Source: Neurospora tetrasperma FGSC 2508 (lineage: Eukaryota; Ascomycota; Sordariomycetes; Sordariales; Sordariaceae). From it: a stretch of 64,000 nucleotides of DNA. Positions within the stretch are counted from its first letter, which is position 1. Every line of letters begins with the position of its first letter. The stretch spans positions 3,499,921 through 3,563,920 of the forward strand of contig NW_009799103.1 of the NCBI RefSeq assembly GCF_000213175.1, read 5' to 3'. Below are positions 47,520-57,697 of the stretch, one piece after another. The position numbers were made by a program, and so were the translations under genes. The notes below the pieces were generated by a model. The model searched no databases. It was given only the letters and a program-made list of their open reading frames with translations, and was not told where the DNA came from.

Positions 47520-49669
47520 ATGGACCGCTTCAACTTCCTCCCTCAAGGTCTACGGCGGAACAGCCCTGCCCCTCCCCCTGCTGCCGCCGCCGCAACCACA
47601 ACCACAACCACAGCCCCAACCGGCACAGCCAACGGCACAGCCGCCGACCACACCAACACCGGACAACCCGCCCCCCTCCCAGCAGTCTACCACCAAAACC
47701 AAAACCAAAACCGCACTCAAAGACCATACAACTACCCCGAATCCGTCTCCTCTTTATCTTCTGACGACGAATATGAAGATGAAGACGACGACGACCTCTA
47801 CGAAGACGAAGAAGTCCGCTCCGTCTCTTCCCAATCTTCCCGCGATTCCGACACTGCTCCGCTATCTCCCAGGAATCGTCAGCAACGAGCACAATACCCA
47901 TCCAGCAGCAGCACTCTGAACCGACGCTCCCACCATAACAACAACAACATGGCCACAAACATTCAGGATGATCTCTACTGTGACCTCGAAGCCCAACTAG
48001 GCATCCACCCTGCCCTTCGCGTCCCGCCGGGGCCCGGGAACGTCCCAGCTAATTTTCCGGCACCACCACCCATCCCCCAGCAAGAAGAAATGGCAGAAGT
48101 CGAACGCCGGTCTTCCTCGCGCTTCTTTCTTCCTAGAATGTCTTTTCGCTTTTTAGGCGGAGGCGGTAGACCTCGCCCGGCATCAAGTCATTATTCAGGT
48201 GATGGGCTGCCGCCCGCTACCGAGGTGAATTTCCCGGTGTCGCCCAAGTCGCCGGCTTTTCGGATTGGGGAACAAGAGTTGCCGAGTACGAGGCTGCATG
48301 TCCCTGGTGTGGAGAGGACTTGGAGTAGGGGGAGTAACGGGCCGCCTACGAGGGATGAGACTGGTACTAGGGATGGGTCTTCTTCTCATGGAGGAAGAGG
48401 AGGAGGAGGAGAGGCAGCGGCAAGGGGAGCTTCGAGGTATGGGTTTGGGTTATTGGGCGGGAATCGAGGCGCGAGTCGAGATGGGAGGACGGTGCGAGTG
48501 ACTGAACCCAGGAGGACAGCTACGAGACGGCATCGGAGTGAGAGGGATGGAGAGCGTAGTGAGCGCCGTAGAGAGGGAAGTGGCAGGTTGAGGTCAGGAG
48601 CTGGAGCTGGCTCTGGTCATGGGAGTCGGGGTCATCGCTCGAGGAGAGACCATGGCAGGTCAACGACGACGGGGAGACATAGACATGCGCGTGATGAGGA
48701 GAGGAGAAGGAGGAGGAGGAAAAAGAAGAGTAGCAGCTCGAGAAGGCATGAAGGTTCCGGGTCGGGATCTCACTCGAGATCGGCGAGGACGACTGCTGCC
48801 GGAGGAGGACACTCGGGACGGAGGAAAAGAAGAGCACCACCGCCGAAACACTTCCTCTTCTGTTTCCCGTGGGTGAGGTCGCGGACAAAACGGAGGCTGA
48901 TTCTGCGGTCTGTTGTTTCGGGGATGATTCTGGCTTGTTTGCTCATCGTCTGTAAGTTTTCTCCCCCCTCTCCCTTATCATGTTTTGTTTGGGTCCAACC
49001 ATACTAACAATTTTCAGATCTCGCCCTTTCCGTCACCCATAAGGTCCAGGGTAGCGGATTCACCATCGCCATGATCCTGGTCGTCGTCTTGGGAGCTATT
49101 GTTTTCTTGCACAGTGCCGTCCGCCTCATGATGCTGGCATTCAAAGGCGGACGCAGCAAGCGCAGAGACTTGGAAAGCGGTCTGGCACATCATGAACGAG
49201 ATATCCACGCCCCCCAAGGGCCATACGCCATTCCGCCCACGCCGATCCGTGTTGTTCTGGCGCGTGATGAGGAGGCTGCTGGCCTTCCGAGTGCTACGGC
49301 CGTATCGAAACCGCCCGAGTATGGACAGTGGCGGGAGTCTGTGGTAAGTGTGACATACCTCTCCCCTTTCAGACAGATGCACGAACAAGATTGCTGACAT
49401 GGTCATTCTAGCGAGTCGATCCCAACCGCATCTACTGGATGCGCAACGAAGGGGCTGTTACTCCCGCGCTTCCGGACGAGGAGGCCAGTTCCGAGGGTGC
49501 TCGGTCCAGGGCTGGCAGCAGAGACGGTCCGAATCCGGGAACTCTCCGCCGGCCTCCGTCGTACAGCTCTGATGACGGCGTTAGCTATGTGGTTGAGGCA
49601 CAACCGCGGTCCATCGCGCCGGCCACTGATGTACCGACCGGCGGCAGGGCTGGTAGGCGGTTGGCATGA
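47520..49669 (+). CDS. Basic low-complexity protein with two C-terminal membrane segments
   Basis: Three exons (47520-48951, 49018-49343, 49412-49669) encode about 671 residues. The first 460 residues are disordered: an Ala/Thr/Pro-rich start, an acidic patch (DDEYEDEDDDDLYEDEEV), then a very Arg/Gly/Ser-rich region with RS/RH and poly-Arg-Lys runs (ERRRRRRKKK). Two hydrophobic helices follow (about 459-484 and 492-512) with a short loop, so both ends probably face the same side. The tail has YGQWRESVRVDPNRIYWMRN and Pro/Ser-rich text. There is no signal peptide. I recognise no named domain; the YGQWRESVRVDPNRIYW segment looks the most conserved and reads like a tail seen in uncharacterised fungal membrane proteins. 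The two introns are canonical and phase-correct. Function unknown. Confidence 0.7.
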
Positions 49670-52600
49670 GAAAGGTGTAAAACGACAGATTCAGGTTAGA
49701 GTTGGATGTATGATGGTGCTGAAACCGAATATGAGAAAGGATTACTTCGCTTCAAGGTGTACATAATCTTTCATGTCGATATTGTTGGAGTCTTGAGTTG
49801 GTAGAGTACAGACGAGCTCACGATACTAGTCGGATACCCTTGGTCTGTGATTGGTTGATGCCGATTGGGCAGTCAAATTATGTAAGCTGGCCGTACACTA
49901 CACAATGTCCCGAATCACCGCAATAGCCATGCACCCATGGTGATGATTGCTTCTCGAGCAGCTTCGGATCTTGTTTGAGGTTCCATGTTCTGATGGTAAT
50001 GCTTCCGTGAAACCCTTGGTTATACACGTCTCGCGCCAGCAAAGGCCTCCGCGTCAAGGTTAACCGGCGCGTACGCACCAGGCAAAGCATGAGGCGTACC
50101 AAAACGCGGGGAACTGGCGAGAGCTCGGAAGCTGATGCCGAAGCTTGAAGCCACTCTTTCACGTGGCAACCGACGCGTTGATGAGAAATCAAAGAGGCGA
50201 TGTTTTGAAAGTCATTTCCCACTTGGTAATGTAGACTCTTTGTGCCTTGATGAGCAGATCCTCGAATCCCGTGCTATCGCCGCACTCTTTGGCGGTTTTC
50301 CGTGGGATTTCCCTTCCAATGTGTCTTCCCAGAGTTCATTACCAATCGCCCTGTGACCGCAGTGCCCTGCATGTCGGTTACACCACACAGCTGAGCTTGG
50401 TAGTGTATCACAGACAAGACTGGCAGGGATGGTTTTCCCAGCTGTCCAAGGACCTGCAGCGGGGTTGAGTAGGTGGTCGTACGGGACAGAATGGTTGCCG
50501 GTCGTTGTCGCAAACTGGTCTCCATTCGAGTCAGTCCAGCCCAACACCACCAACACGTCCACTTTCCACTTGAAGCTCCGAAAACATGTGAATGTGTTGA
50601 ATCATCAGTCGACTTGGAAAAATGACATTGCCGTGGGTAAGATGCCAGTGCTGTACTATCTGTTGAAACTCGAAATGGCTCACTGCTAATTTGCTGCTCT
50701 CGACATGTCTGTTAGATCGATATTTCCCATTCGACGATGAGTGGATCAGCTCTTTTTCCGTTCTAGAAGATGCGATCATGCAAACTGCCTGCCGCCAGCC
50801 GTTGTTTCCTATCGGGCTGTTGCCGTCGTCGACATGCCTCGAGGCCCAGATGATCCGTAAGAAAGAAAGTGATCAGCAACGTGCTGCTGGATTCCTTTTC
50901 TTGGGACATCCGTCCATGCCATCCAGTCGCAGGCAATGGCAGCCCTCCATCCGAGCAAACACGACAAAAAGACGTGGGATGGGCTCTGGCGGGGAAAAGG
51001 GAAGCCTACGTGCAATGGGCGCGTATGATTCATGCCCACCCTTGGCTGTCTGTGGCTAGACTGGTGGAAAGACCTTCCAGGCGCCGGCCGGGCAGGGCAT
51101 CGTCGGTGCCATGCGACGCGACGACAGGAAGTGGAATTGGAGACGAAGTGATGGGATGGGGCTTGGCATGTTCCTGCGACTGAATGTCGGGCGAGTGGAG
51201 CTCTCAGATTCCGAGTTCCCTTCAAGGACTGCAGTGGTCCGGACCTCCAGCTGCCAGTGCGCGCGGAGCAGCAGCAGCAGCGAGTCACTGTCACTGGAGA
51301 GGCCACCACTGCAGCAGCCCAGCAGCGAAGGGAAAAGAGGCAGAAGTGGAGCCTGCCAAGAAGCTCATAGAGTTTTTTCTTTAGCGTGTGGTTTATCAGT
51401 GGTGACTGTTGTGTCGAGGATGTTGATTTGGAACCGAAAGAACATGATTAGGTTACCCGTGGACGTGATCCATGACTTCCTGGGTACATGTGGTGCTGGA
51501 GGGTCTTGGGGGGGTAATCAGTTCTTGTGACCGCAATTTATGGACAATGGTTGTAGGTTTCCTTGATCCCTCTCAGAAGACGACGGGGATTCGATACTTT
51601 AGTCTTCGAGGAAGAGACAACCAACAAAGAGAAAGGAAATTGCAGAGGACCAAGCTGAAAGACGAAAGGAACCTAAGCAATCGAGACTCGGGCCCACCCA
51701 TCTCTCCGAATCATCGGATGCCCGCTGAAGAGGAAGGAGAGGACCAAGTCGTCACAGCTTCCCCAACCACAGTTAAATTAGATAGTCAGCATGAGATACG
51801 GGGAAACTGTGGCAGAGAGAGAGGCGCCTTCCCAAAACCGAAAGCTAGGTACTAGGTACCTAACATAATCACAACTCGAGGCAGGGGGCATCTGGGTACC
51901 TCGTCTATACTTTGCCTCTATTCACCATTAGCCTGGTACGAGACCCATGCTCTGCTTAAACCCGCGCACAAGGTAACGCTGGGACTTGGGAGGAGGGGGC
52001 GGGGGGAGAAGCACAAGGTTTCTTTCAAGTCTCTTTCAGTTGAGAAAGGCCTCGAGTGAGGTTCCCTGTCTGCAGTGCCTGTCTGGCGTCAACTGCTGCT
52101 GCTGGCTGGCCAAGAATCCTGAGCGCATGAGGCACGCACTGGAGAGGCTCCATCCAGTCTTCTGAGGTGATCCAGCCGGGCACGCAGCGGGCAGCCGTGG
52201 GTGGCCCAGTCGTCGTCTCCTACTCGTTCCTAGTATACTTGTGTGTTCCGTGCTTTCCGCCCCCTCTTTCTCTTTCTTTTCCCTTCCTCCGTCCAGCATC
52301 GCTCCTTGATCCATAATCACCAGCACAGGGTACGCTCGCTCCCGGTTTTCTCTTGGGTTTCTCTCTCTTGGTGTTGAAGTTGGTGAGCCGGTTGAAGAAG
52401 AAGTTGAAGTTGAAAAGAAGTTTTGTTGCAGGTTGTCAGAGAGAGTCTCCGAGTTCTTGTTTGGGTATCTGTCTTCTTTTATCAAAGGTCAGTTCAAGCT
52501 GCTTTTCTTTTCTATCCCGTCACGCGGTGTCACGGTGTGTTGTGGTGCCTTCAAGTTGGTCTTCAAGTCTTGCCGCCATGGAGTCTGGTTGCCCTGTCTC

Positions 52601-53372
52601 AGGTCCCCCGTTTTCCCCCGCCCTCCCTTGTGGTACTGCTCGTCAAGCACGTTGACGACGACGACGACGACGACGACAACGACAACAACAACAACAACAT
52701 CGACAAGACATATCAGAGACGAAAACTGGCCGACAAACATGCGCACACAATCAGCTTTGCCCTCGCTCCCTCTGGTTGTTGTCGCAAATCATGCGAGCAC
52801 CATCTGCTTACCAAAACGACGGTCCAACCCCCACTTTACCGCGCATTATCGCATCATCGGCTAGCACCTTTTATTCGAGCATGACTGCACCTTGAGGCTT
52901 GAACCTCTGCCTTTCATACGCCACCACGACCACAGTCGGACATGGGAATTCCATTGCGCAAGCTCAGGTAACCGGTGTTACGCAAGACTCGATGCCCTCA
53001 CGGTCCGCGAAATGCTGGGGCTCCCTGCTTCGCATTGTCCCAAGCAGCTGCTATGGTTACCTCGGCTGTCGGCGGCATTAATTCAGCGCATCCAACCGTT
53101 CAGGCGTCGAATCGGCAACTGAACCGTGACGGGCAGTGGTGCGACCTACACTGGGCACGACCATCTGCGTGCACTGTTCGGCGCCGGCTCGGACTTGAAC
53201 CCTTCTTCCGGCGAGACTTGATATGTACAACGATGAGGGCTGGGCGCGGGGCACAGAAACTCGACCAAAAGGCGACCTGTCAAGATGCCGCCACAGCACT
53301 ATTTCAACGGCAGCCAGATCTTCTCTAACATGACAACTTCGCAGACCCTCTATATATACATCAACCATCACC
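49670..53372. other. Intergenic region upstream of the GIS2-like gene
   Basis: No gene is supported in 3.7 kb. A compound repeat of about eight GAC units followed by AAC units lies at 52653-52699 in a block that may be part of a leader. Frames up to 166 codons near 50809-51309 show no domain or intron structure. Just before the ATG at 53373 is a TATATATA string only about 16 bases away, too close for a normal TATA box. Confidence 0.45.
52653..52699. repeat. Compound (GAC)n(AAC)n microsatellite
   Basis: About eight GAC units run into AAC/GAC units. Intergenic in this reading, it gives poly-Asp, poly-Thr or poly-Val frames that are not genes. Confidence 0.85.
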
Positions 53373-54246
53373 ATGTCTTCCCTCTCTCGTCGCGCGTGCT
53401 ACAAGTGTGGTGAGCTCGGCCACCACGCCGAGGCCTGCTCCTCCCCCCACAGACTCTGCTACAACTGTAAGTTAAACAGCCCGACCCCTCCTCCCGTCCC
53501 GCTTTTCGAACTTGAGCTAACACTGTGACACAGGCAAGCAGCCCAGTACGTCATTTCTCCGTCCCTGATTGGTAGCCTTATATCGCGATTCTCTAACCTT
53601 CCACCGGCAGACCACGAGTCCAGCGAATGCCCTCTTCCTCGTAGCACCGAGGCCAAGCAGTGCTACCACTGCCAGGGTCTCGGCCACGTCCAGGCTGACT
53701 GCCCTACCCTCCGCATCAGCGGTGCGGGTTCTACCAGCCGCTGCTACAACTGCGGCCAGCCCGGTCACTACATGGTACGAAGCTCGTGATGTCCGGTGAC
53801 CCATCGTATGGCCCTCTAACCATGTTTTCTTCCCACAGCGCGCTTGCCCTAACCCTCCCACTGGCATCCCCCGCGGTGCTCCCGTTGGCCGTGGCGGCTT
53901 CGGCGGTTTCGGACGTGGTGGCTTTGCTGGCGGTGCTCGCCCCGCTACCTGCTACAAGTGCGGTGGCCCTAACCACTTTGCCCGTGACTGCCAGGCTCAG
54001 GCCATGAAGTGCTACGCCTGCGGCAAGCTCGGTCACATCTCCCGCGATTGCACCGCTCCCAACGGCGGTCCCCTCAACACTGCCGGCAAGACCTGCTACC
54101 AGTGCAGCGAGACCGGTCACATCTCGCGTGACTGCCCCAACAAGCCCCACACCAACGGCGAGATTAAGCAGGACGACCTGAACGCTGGCCACCCTGGTCA
54201 GGGTCTCGCTGCTGCCCCTGTTGCCCCTGTTGCCCCTGTGGCTTAG
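53373..54246 (+). CDS. gis2: GIS2/CNBP-type protein with seven CCHC zinc knuckles
   Basis: Four exons (53373-53466, 53534-53545, 53611-53774, 53839-54246) encode about 225 residues. There are seven C-x2-C-x4-H-x4-C knuckles: CYKCGELGHHAEAC, CYNCKQPNHESSEC, CYHCQGLGHVQADC, CYNCGQPGHYMRAC, CYKCGGPNHFARDC, CYACGKLGHISRDC and CYQCSETGHISRDC. An Arg/Gly-rich RGG-like linker (GRGGFGGFGRGG) lies between the fourth and fifth. This is the layout of yeast Gis2, fission yeast Byr3 and animal CNBP, single-strand nucleic-acid-binding proteins linked to mRNA translation and stress granules. Exon 2 is a 12-base microexon that completes the second knuckle (C-K-Q-P). The C terminus is an AAAPVAPVAPVA tail ending in TAG, after which the frame stays open for 50 more codons (separate entry). 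Confidence 0.93.
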
Positions 54247-54399
54247 GAAGCTGAACAGACCAACGGTGACGGCGGAGCTCACACCAACGGTGACAGCGGT
54301 GCTTACATCAACGGTGATGTCGTTATTTACATCAGCGGTGATGACGGTGCTTACATCAACGGTGACGACCGTGTTGCAGTGAACGGGTTCTCGCACTAG
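54247..54399 (+). other. Repeat-coding in-frame tail after the GIS2-like stop codon
   Basis: Immediately after TAG the same frame runs 50 codons to another TAG at 54397. It codes for a regular repeat: EAEQTNGDGG, AHTNGDSG, AYINGDVV, IYISGDDG, AYINGDDR. The eight-residue period built on NGD indicates that this DNA arose, and probably was selected, as protein-coding sequence. It may be a former C terminus cut off by a newer stop, or a readthrough tail. Confidence 0.55.
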
Positions 54400-55614
54400 C
54401 CATCATCCTTACCAACTTGTTATATTCCCTTCTTAATACGCTTATGTATGCCTTTACGAACGAATGAAGCGGTCAAAATCTCGGCGTCCACGGTTCTCGA
54501 TATATACACCATCGGCTTCATGCTCTTTCAGCACAGAGACGCGACGGCACGGAAAACAAAACTTTCGGAATTGGAAGGTTTCCTCCACTTTTATGTCAGC
54601 TCACGTAGGCACTTCACGGCACGGTTTTACCTCTCACTTGGACACAACTTCATGATACCCCGAAATTGACGAAGCGGTGTGGGTCGACAAGATCAGGCCA
54701 CTGCGGAGGATGATCTCGTCGTCAGTAGGTTGTTGGAAGGTGGCCCATGTTTGGAGGGGCGAGGGCTGGCTCGTTGGAGATCCTGTTGGTGGAAACGGCC
54801 AGCTCGGAGAAAATCAAAAAAGAGAGAGCAGAGCTTGAGGATGGAAGGCAGCAGGTTTTAAAGCAAAAGCCCGATGTGTGTGTGTTATCTTGGGTTACTC
54901 ATGGGCTTAGGCGAAGAGATGTCAAATCCAGACGTATCAAACTACCTCCCGCTGACGTTATGTGTGTTGTGTGTGTTGTATGTGGTGAAGAGAGATGATA
55001 AGGGTGTGCAATGTCGAAGCGCTCGCTGAAGGTTTCTAAGCCGGAAACGGTTATATATGAGAATCCGCGGATTAACGAAGCACAAGACGATTTCGAGTTT
55101 GAATCGCGTTCGATCTGTCATTCACAACGAAGGCCCGTATCTTTCGAGGTGCGGTTGGTTGCCGTAGGTGTTGTGCAGCTAAAGAGACAAGAAAAACTAT
55201 GGATTGAAGCACGTCGTCGGTAACACCAGAGAATGGTTCTTGAGTCCAAAGACAATTAATTAACTTGCGGTCGAAGATATCGCTATCTATAAACCTCGGT
55301 CTTCCAGCATCCTGCAATCTCGCAGGACGAGGACGATAGGCAAGAAAAAAAGACAAAGCTTTACGTCTATACATCTACCACGGGATGACTGCGACATTCG
55401 TAGCTTTATATTACCAAAAATAAGTTCAGAACTGTCCGTTGACTATCGTGGCAGTACAAACTAGCTCTTGTTTTCCCATAACCCAATGAGCCTTGCTCGC
55501 AGCAAAAAAATCCTTGGGAAATGAATTGTCAAAAATGGAAAAAAAAAAAAAAAGTTAGTTTTATTCATCACCATCCGTGATCGAAAACTCGAAAAAAAGA
55601 AGTTTTTTGGTGAA
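54400..55614. other. Intergenic region between the GIS2-like gene and tRNA-Thr
   Basis: No gene is supported. The first part is the likely 3' UTR. A run of about 15 A lies at 55539-55553, and the A7 nearer the tRNA is listed as its terminator. Confidence 0.5.
55592..55598 (-). terminator. Pol III terminator of tRNA-Thr
   Basis: Seven A on the plus strand are seven T on the tRNA strand, 16 bases beyond the mature 3' end. Confidence 0.65.
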
Positions 55615-55701
55615 TGCCCCCACGCGGGATTGAACCGCGGACCTCATCATATCGCAAATGTGGAATACGAGTGATGCGCTCTACCACTGAGCTATACGGG
55701 C
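55615..55701 (-). tRNA. tRNA-Thr(CGT) with 15-base intron
   Basis: The 87-base gene has acceptor arms GCCCGTA and TGGGGGC with discriminator A, a D arm GCTCAGTGGTAGAGC, an anticodon stem CATCA/TGATG, and a T arm CGCGG-TTCAATC-CCGCG. The anticodon is CGT (plus-strand 55667-55669). A 15-base intron, plus-strand 55651-55665, sits one base 3' of the anticodon, the standard place for nuclear tRNA introns. One acceptor pair (G5 with G68) does not match. It would read ACG threonine codons. Confidence 0.9.
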
Positions 55702-57697
55702 TTTGTTGTTAGCATCATGTAAAACTCAGTAGTAAGTACCCATGCACACTAACTTTTTTTTTGGTTACAACACAACGTATGGTTGTGCACCCGGCAGGCA
55801 AGGGAATAACGCAACATCGTCCGTCAACATCAAGCCTTTTGTCCTCCCTTTCACAAATTTCTTATGATCTTGTTGTTGTCGTCGTGCTTTACGCAAATAT
55901 GCAGTCAATACTTCTAACTTGATTGAGGACACGTTTGAGATTGGAAATTCCTTGACGACAACAGCAGTCTAGCTAGAGCATACATCTAAGTGTCTATCAT
56001 ATCCGCTGTTCGTCAGTTAGGTACCTTATCATGAAGGCGACAGCGGCGCGCCTAAAACAGAGCGTAACTTACCTAGGTACCTACTTAGACATCAGTACCT
56101 GGGTAGTACTACGGAAATGCGACAACATAAAACACCGGGCAGTTATAGCATACACATAGCCTGCCACGTACTCGACATGGGATGGAACTCAACAGCTGAT
56201 TTGATTGACATGATGAATGAACGGAACTGCGTCCGAACAGCAGTACAAGTACCCAACGAGTGTAGGAATTACCCGAGCTGAGATTACTTTACTGATAAAC
56301 CCAACCTCGGACGGACTGGTTCCAAACGGATCAACTACCTAGGGTTACAACAACAGAGTTATGAGCCGCTACGATTCGGATGGTGATAAACGTACCTACC
56401 TAGGAAGGTAGCTTCGGTTCGCCGCGCATGTGTACTTCTGACCTTTTTCCGGTGAAAGGGGACGAGGTCTTCATCTGGTATCATCTACAGACAACCTAGA
56501 TAGTTAAGAATAATGTGCTCCTAGTAGTTCCAGGACCGGAATCGTTCGTCGGTGTACTCGCTAGGTATTTGAGGCTGATCACAGTCAATATCAAAGCTAG
56601 ACCTGACGAATATACAAGTCCCAAGAAAGGTCCTCAAGTCGAGATGTGAGCCTTTCCATACATTCAGAACAAGCCGAATCAATTAATCATAACTTTCGAG
56701 CCTCAGACGAAGATAGGTAACCACCTGTCTCCCACTACCACCAAAAAAAACCAGATCAGGGAGGGGAAAAAAGGAGGGAAAAAAAAAAAAGTCAATGACA
56801 GCTAAGTAACGGATCTGGAGTAGGTGATGATGCTTAGACGCAAAAACACTTGCTACCTCGGAGGAGAAGCATCCGTCAAGAGTGAGTGAGTTCCGTCCGT
56901 AGGTATCCTACCACTTCGTGTTTTCATCTCCCTCGATACCGCTACATCTCCTTCCACTTCCATTTTCACTTCCACTTGCACTTACACTTCCACTTCCCAC
57001 CCATTAATCCAATACATTTACGTACTTACTTAGGTAGCAACCAACGTCCAGTCTCTGTCAGATGTCGATGCCCAGCTGGACACTTCCGTTCAGTGTTCCA
57101 TTGCTAGAGGTACCTATGTGGATCTTCAGAAAATGGATGTTTATAGGATTATTGGTATTTACTTTACAGGTAGGTAGACAAGAAGTGTCCCATACCAGGA
57201 ACAGACAGATGGTGAAAACACATGTTGAATAAGGTAAGGCAAGGTAAAGTAGATGCTGATGGGGTAGGTCCTGTCTCTCTTATTGACTGATGTCTTGTAC
57301 GTCTCACACTAGAGCGGTTTTTGATATTGATATCTCAAGCTCTTGCCTCGTGCTTCTTCTTCTTCTTTATGATTCGCGCGCTGATTGTGGGGTTGTGAAA
57401 ATAACAGGCTTCATTCACTTTCCGTTGATACCATAGTATAGTAGGCAGTAATGTTTTGAATGAATGTCATATAATGTTAGTCTCCCAGATCTCTGATCTT
57501 GATTGAGTATATGACCAGGGTACTTAGATATCACTAACACTCCTGTATTGCAGGGGGTAGGAAGGAACTTATGAGCAGACATACCAGCACCATAATGCAG
57601 TATTCAAAGTCACATATTATATATGCCATTAGCACCCAATATTCAAATCACTTCCTCATCAAACCCCAAAGCATCCCACAAACCAACACACCAACCC
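55702..57697. other. Intergenic region rich in TACCTA/TAGGTA motifs
   Basis: No gene is supported. TACCTA or TAGGTA strings recur (for example 56070-56090, 56394-56408, 57168-57176), plus poly-A-like runs near 56778-56790 and a TTCCACTTCCACTT-type repeat at 56950-57000. The right end is the 3' region of the minus-strand DUF3176 gene. Confidence 0.5.

Noticed and set aside
53731-54396. 221-codon minus-strand frame rich in Val/Thr/Ala
   Set aside because: Shadow of the GIS2-like exon 4 and its repeat tail on the other strand.
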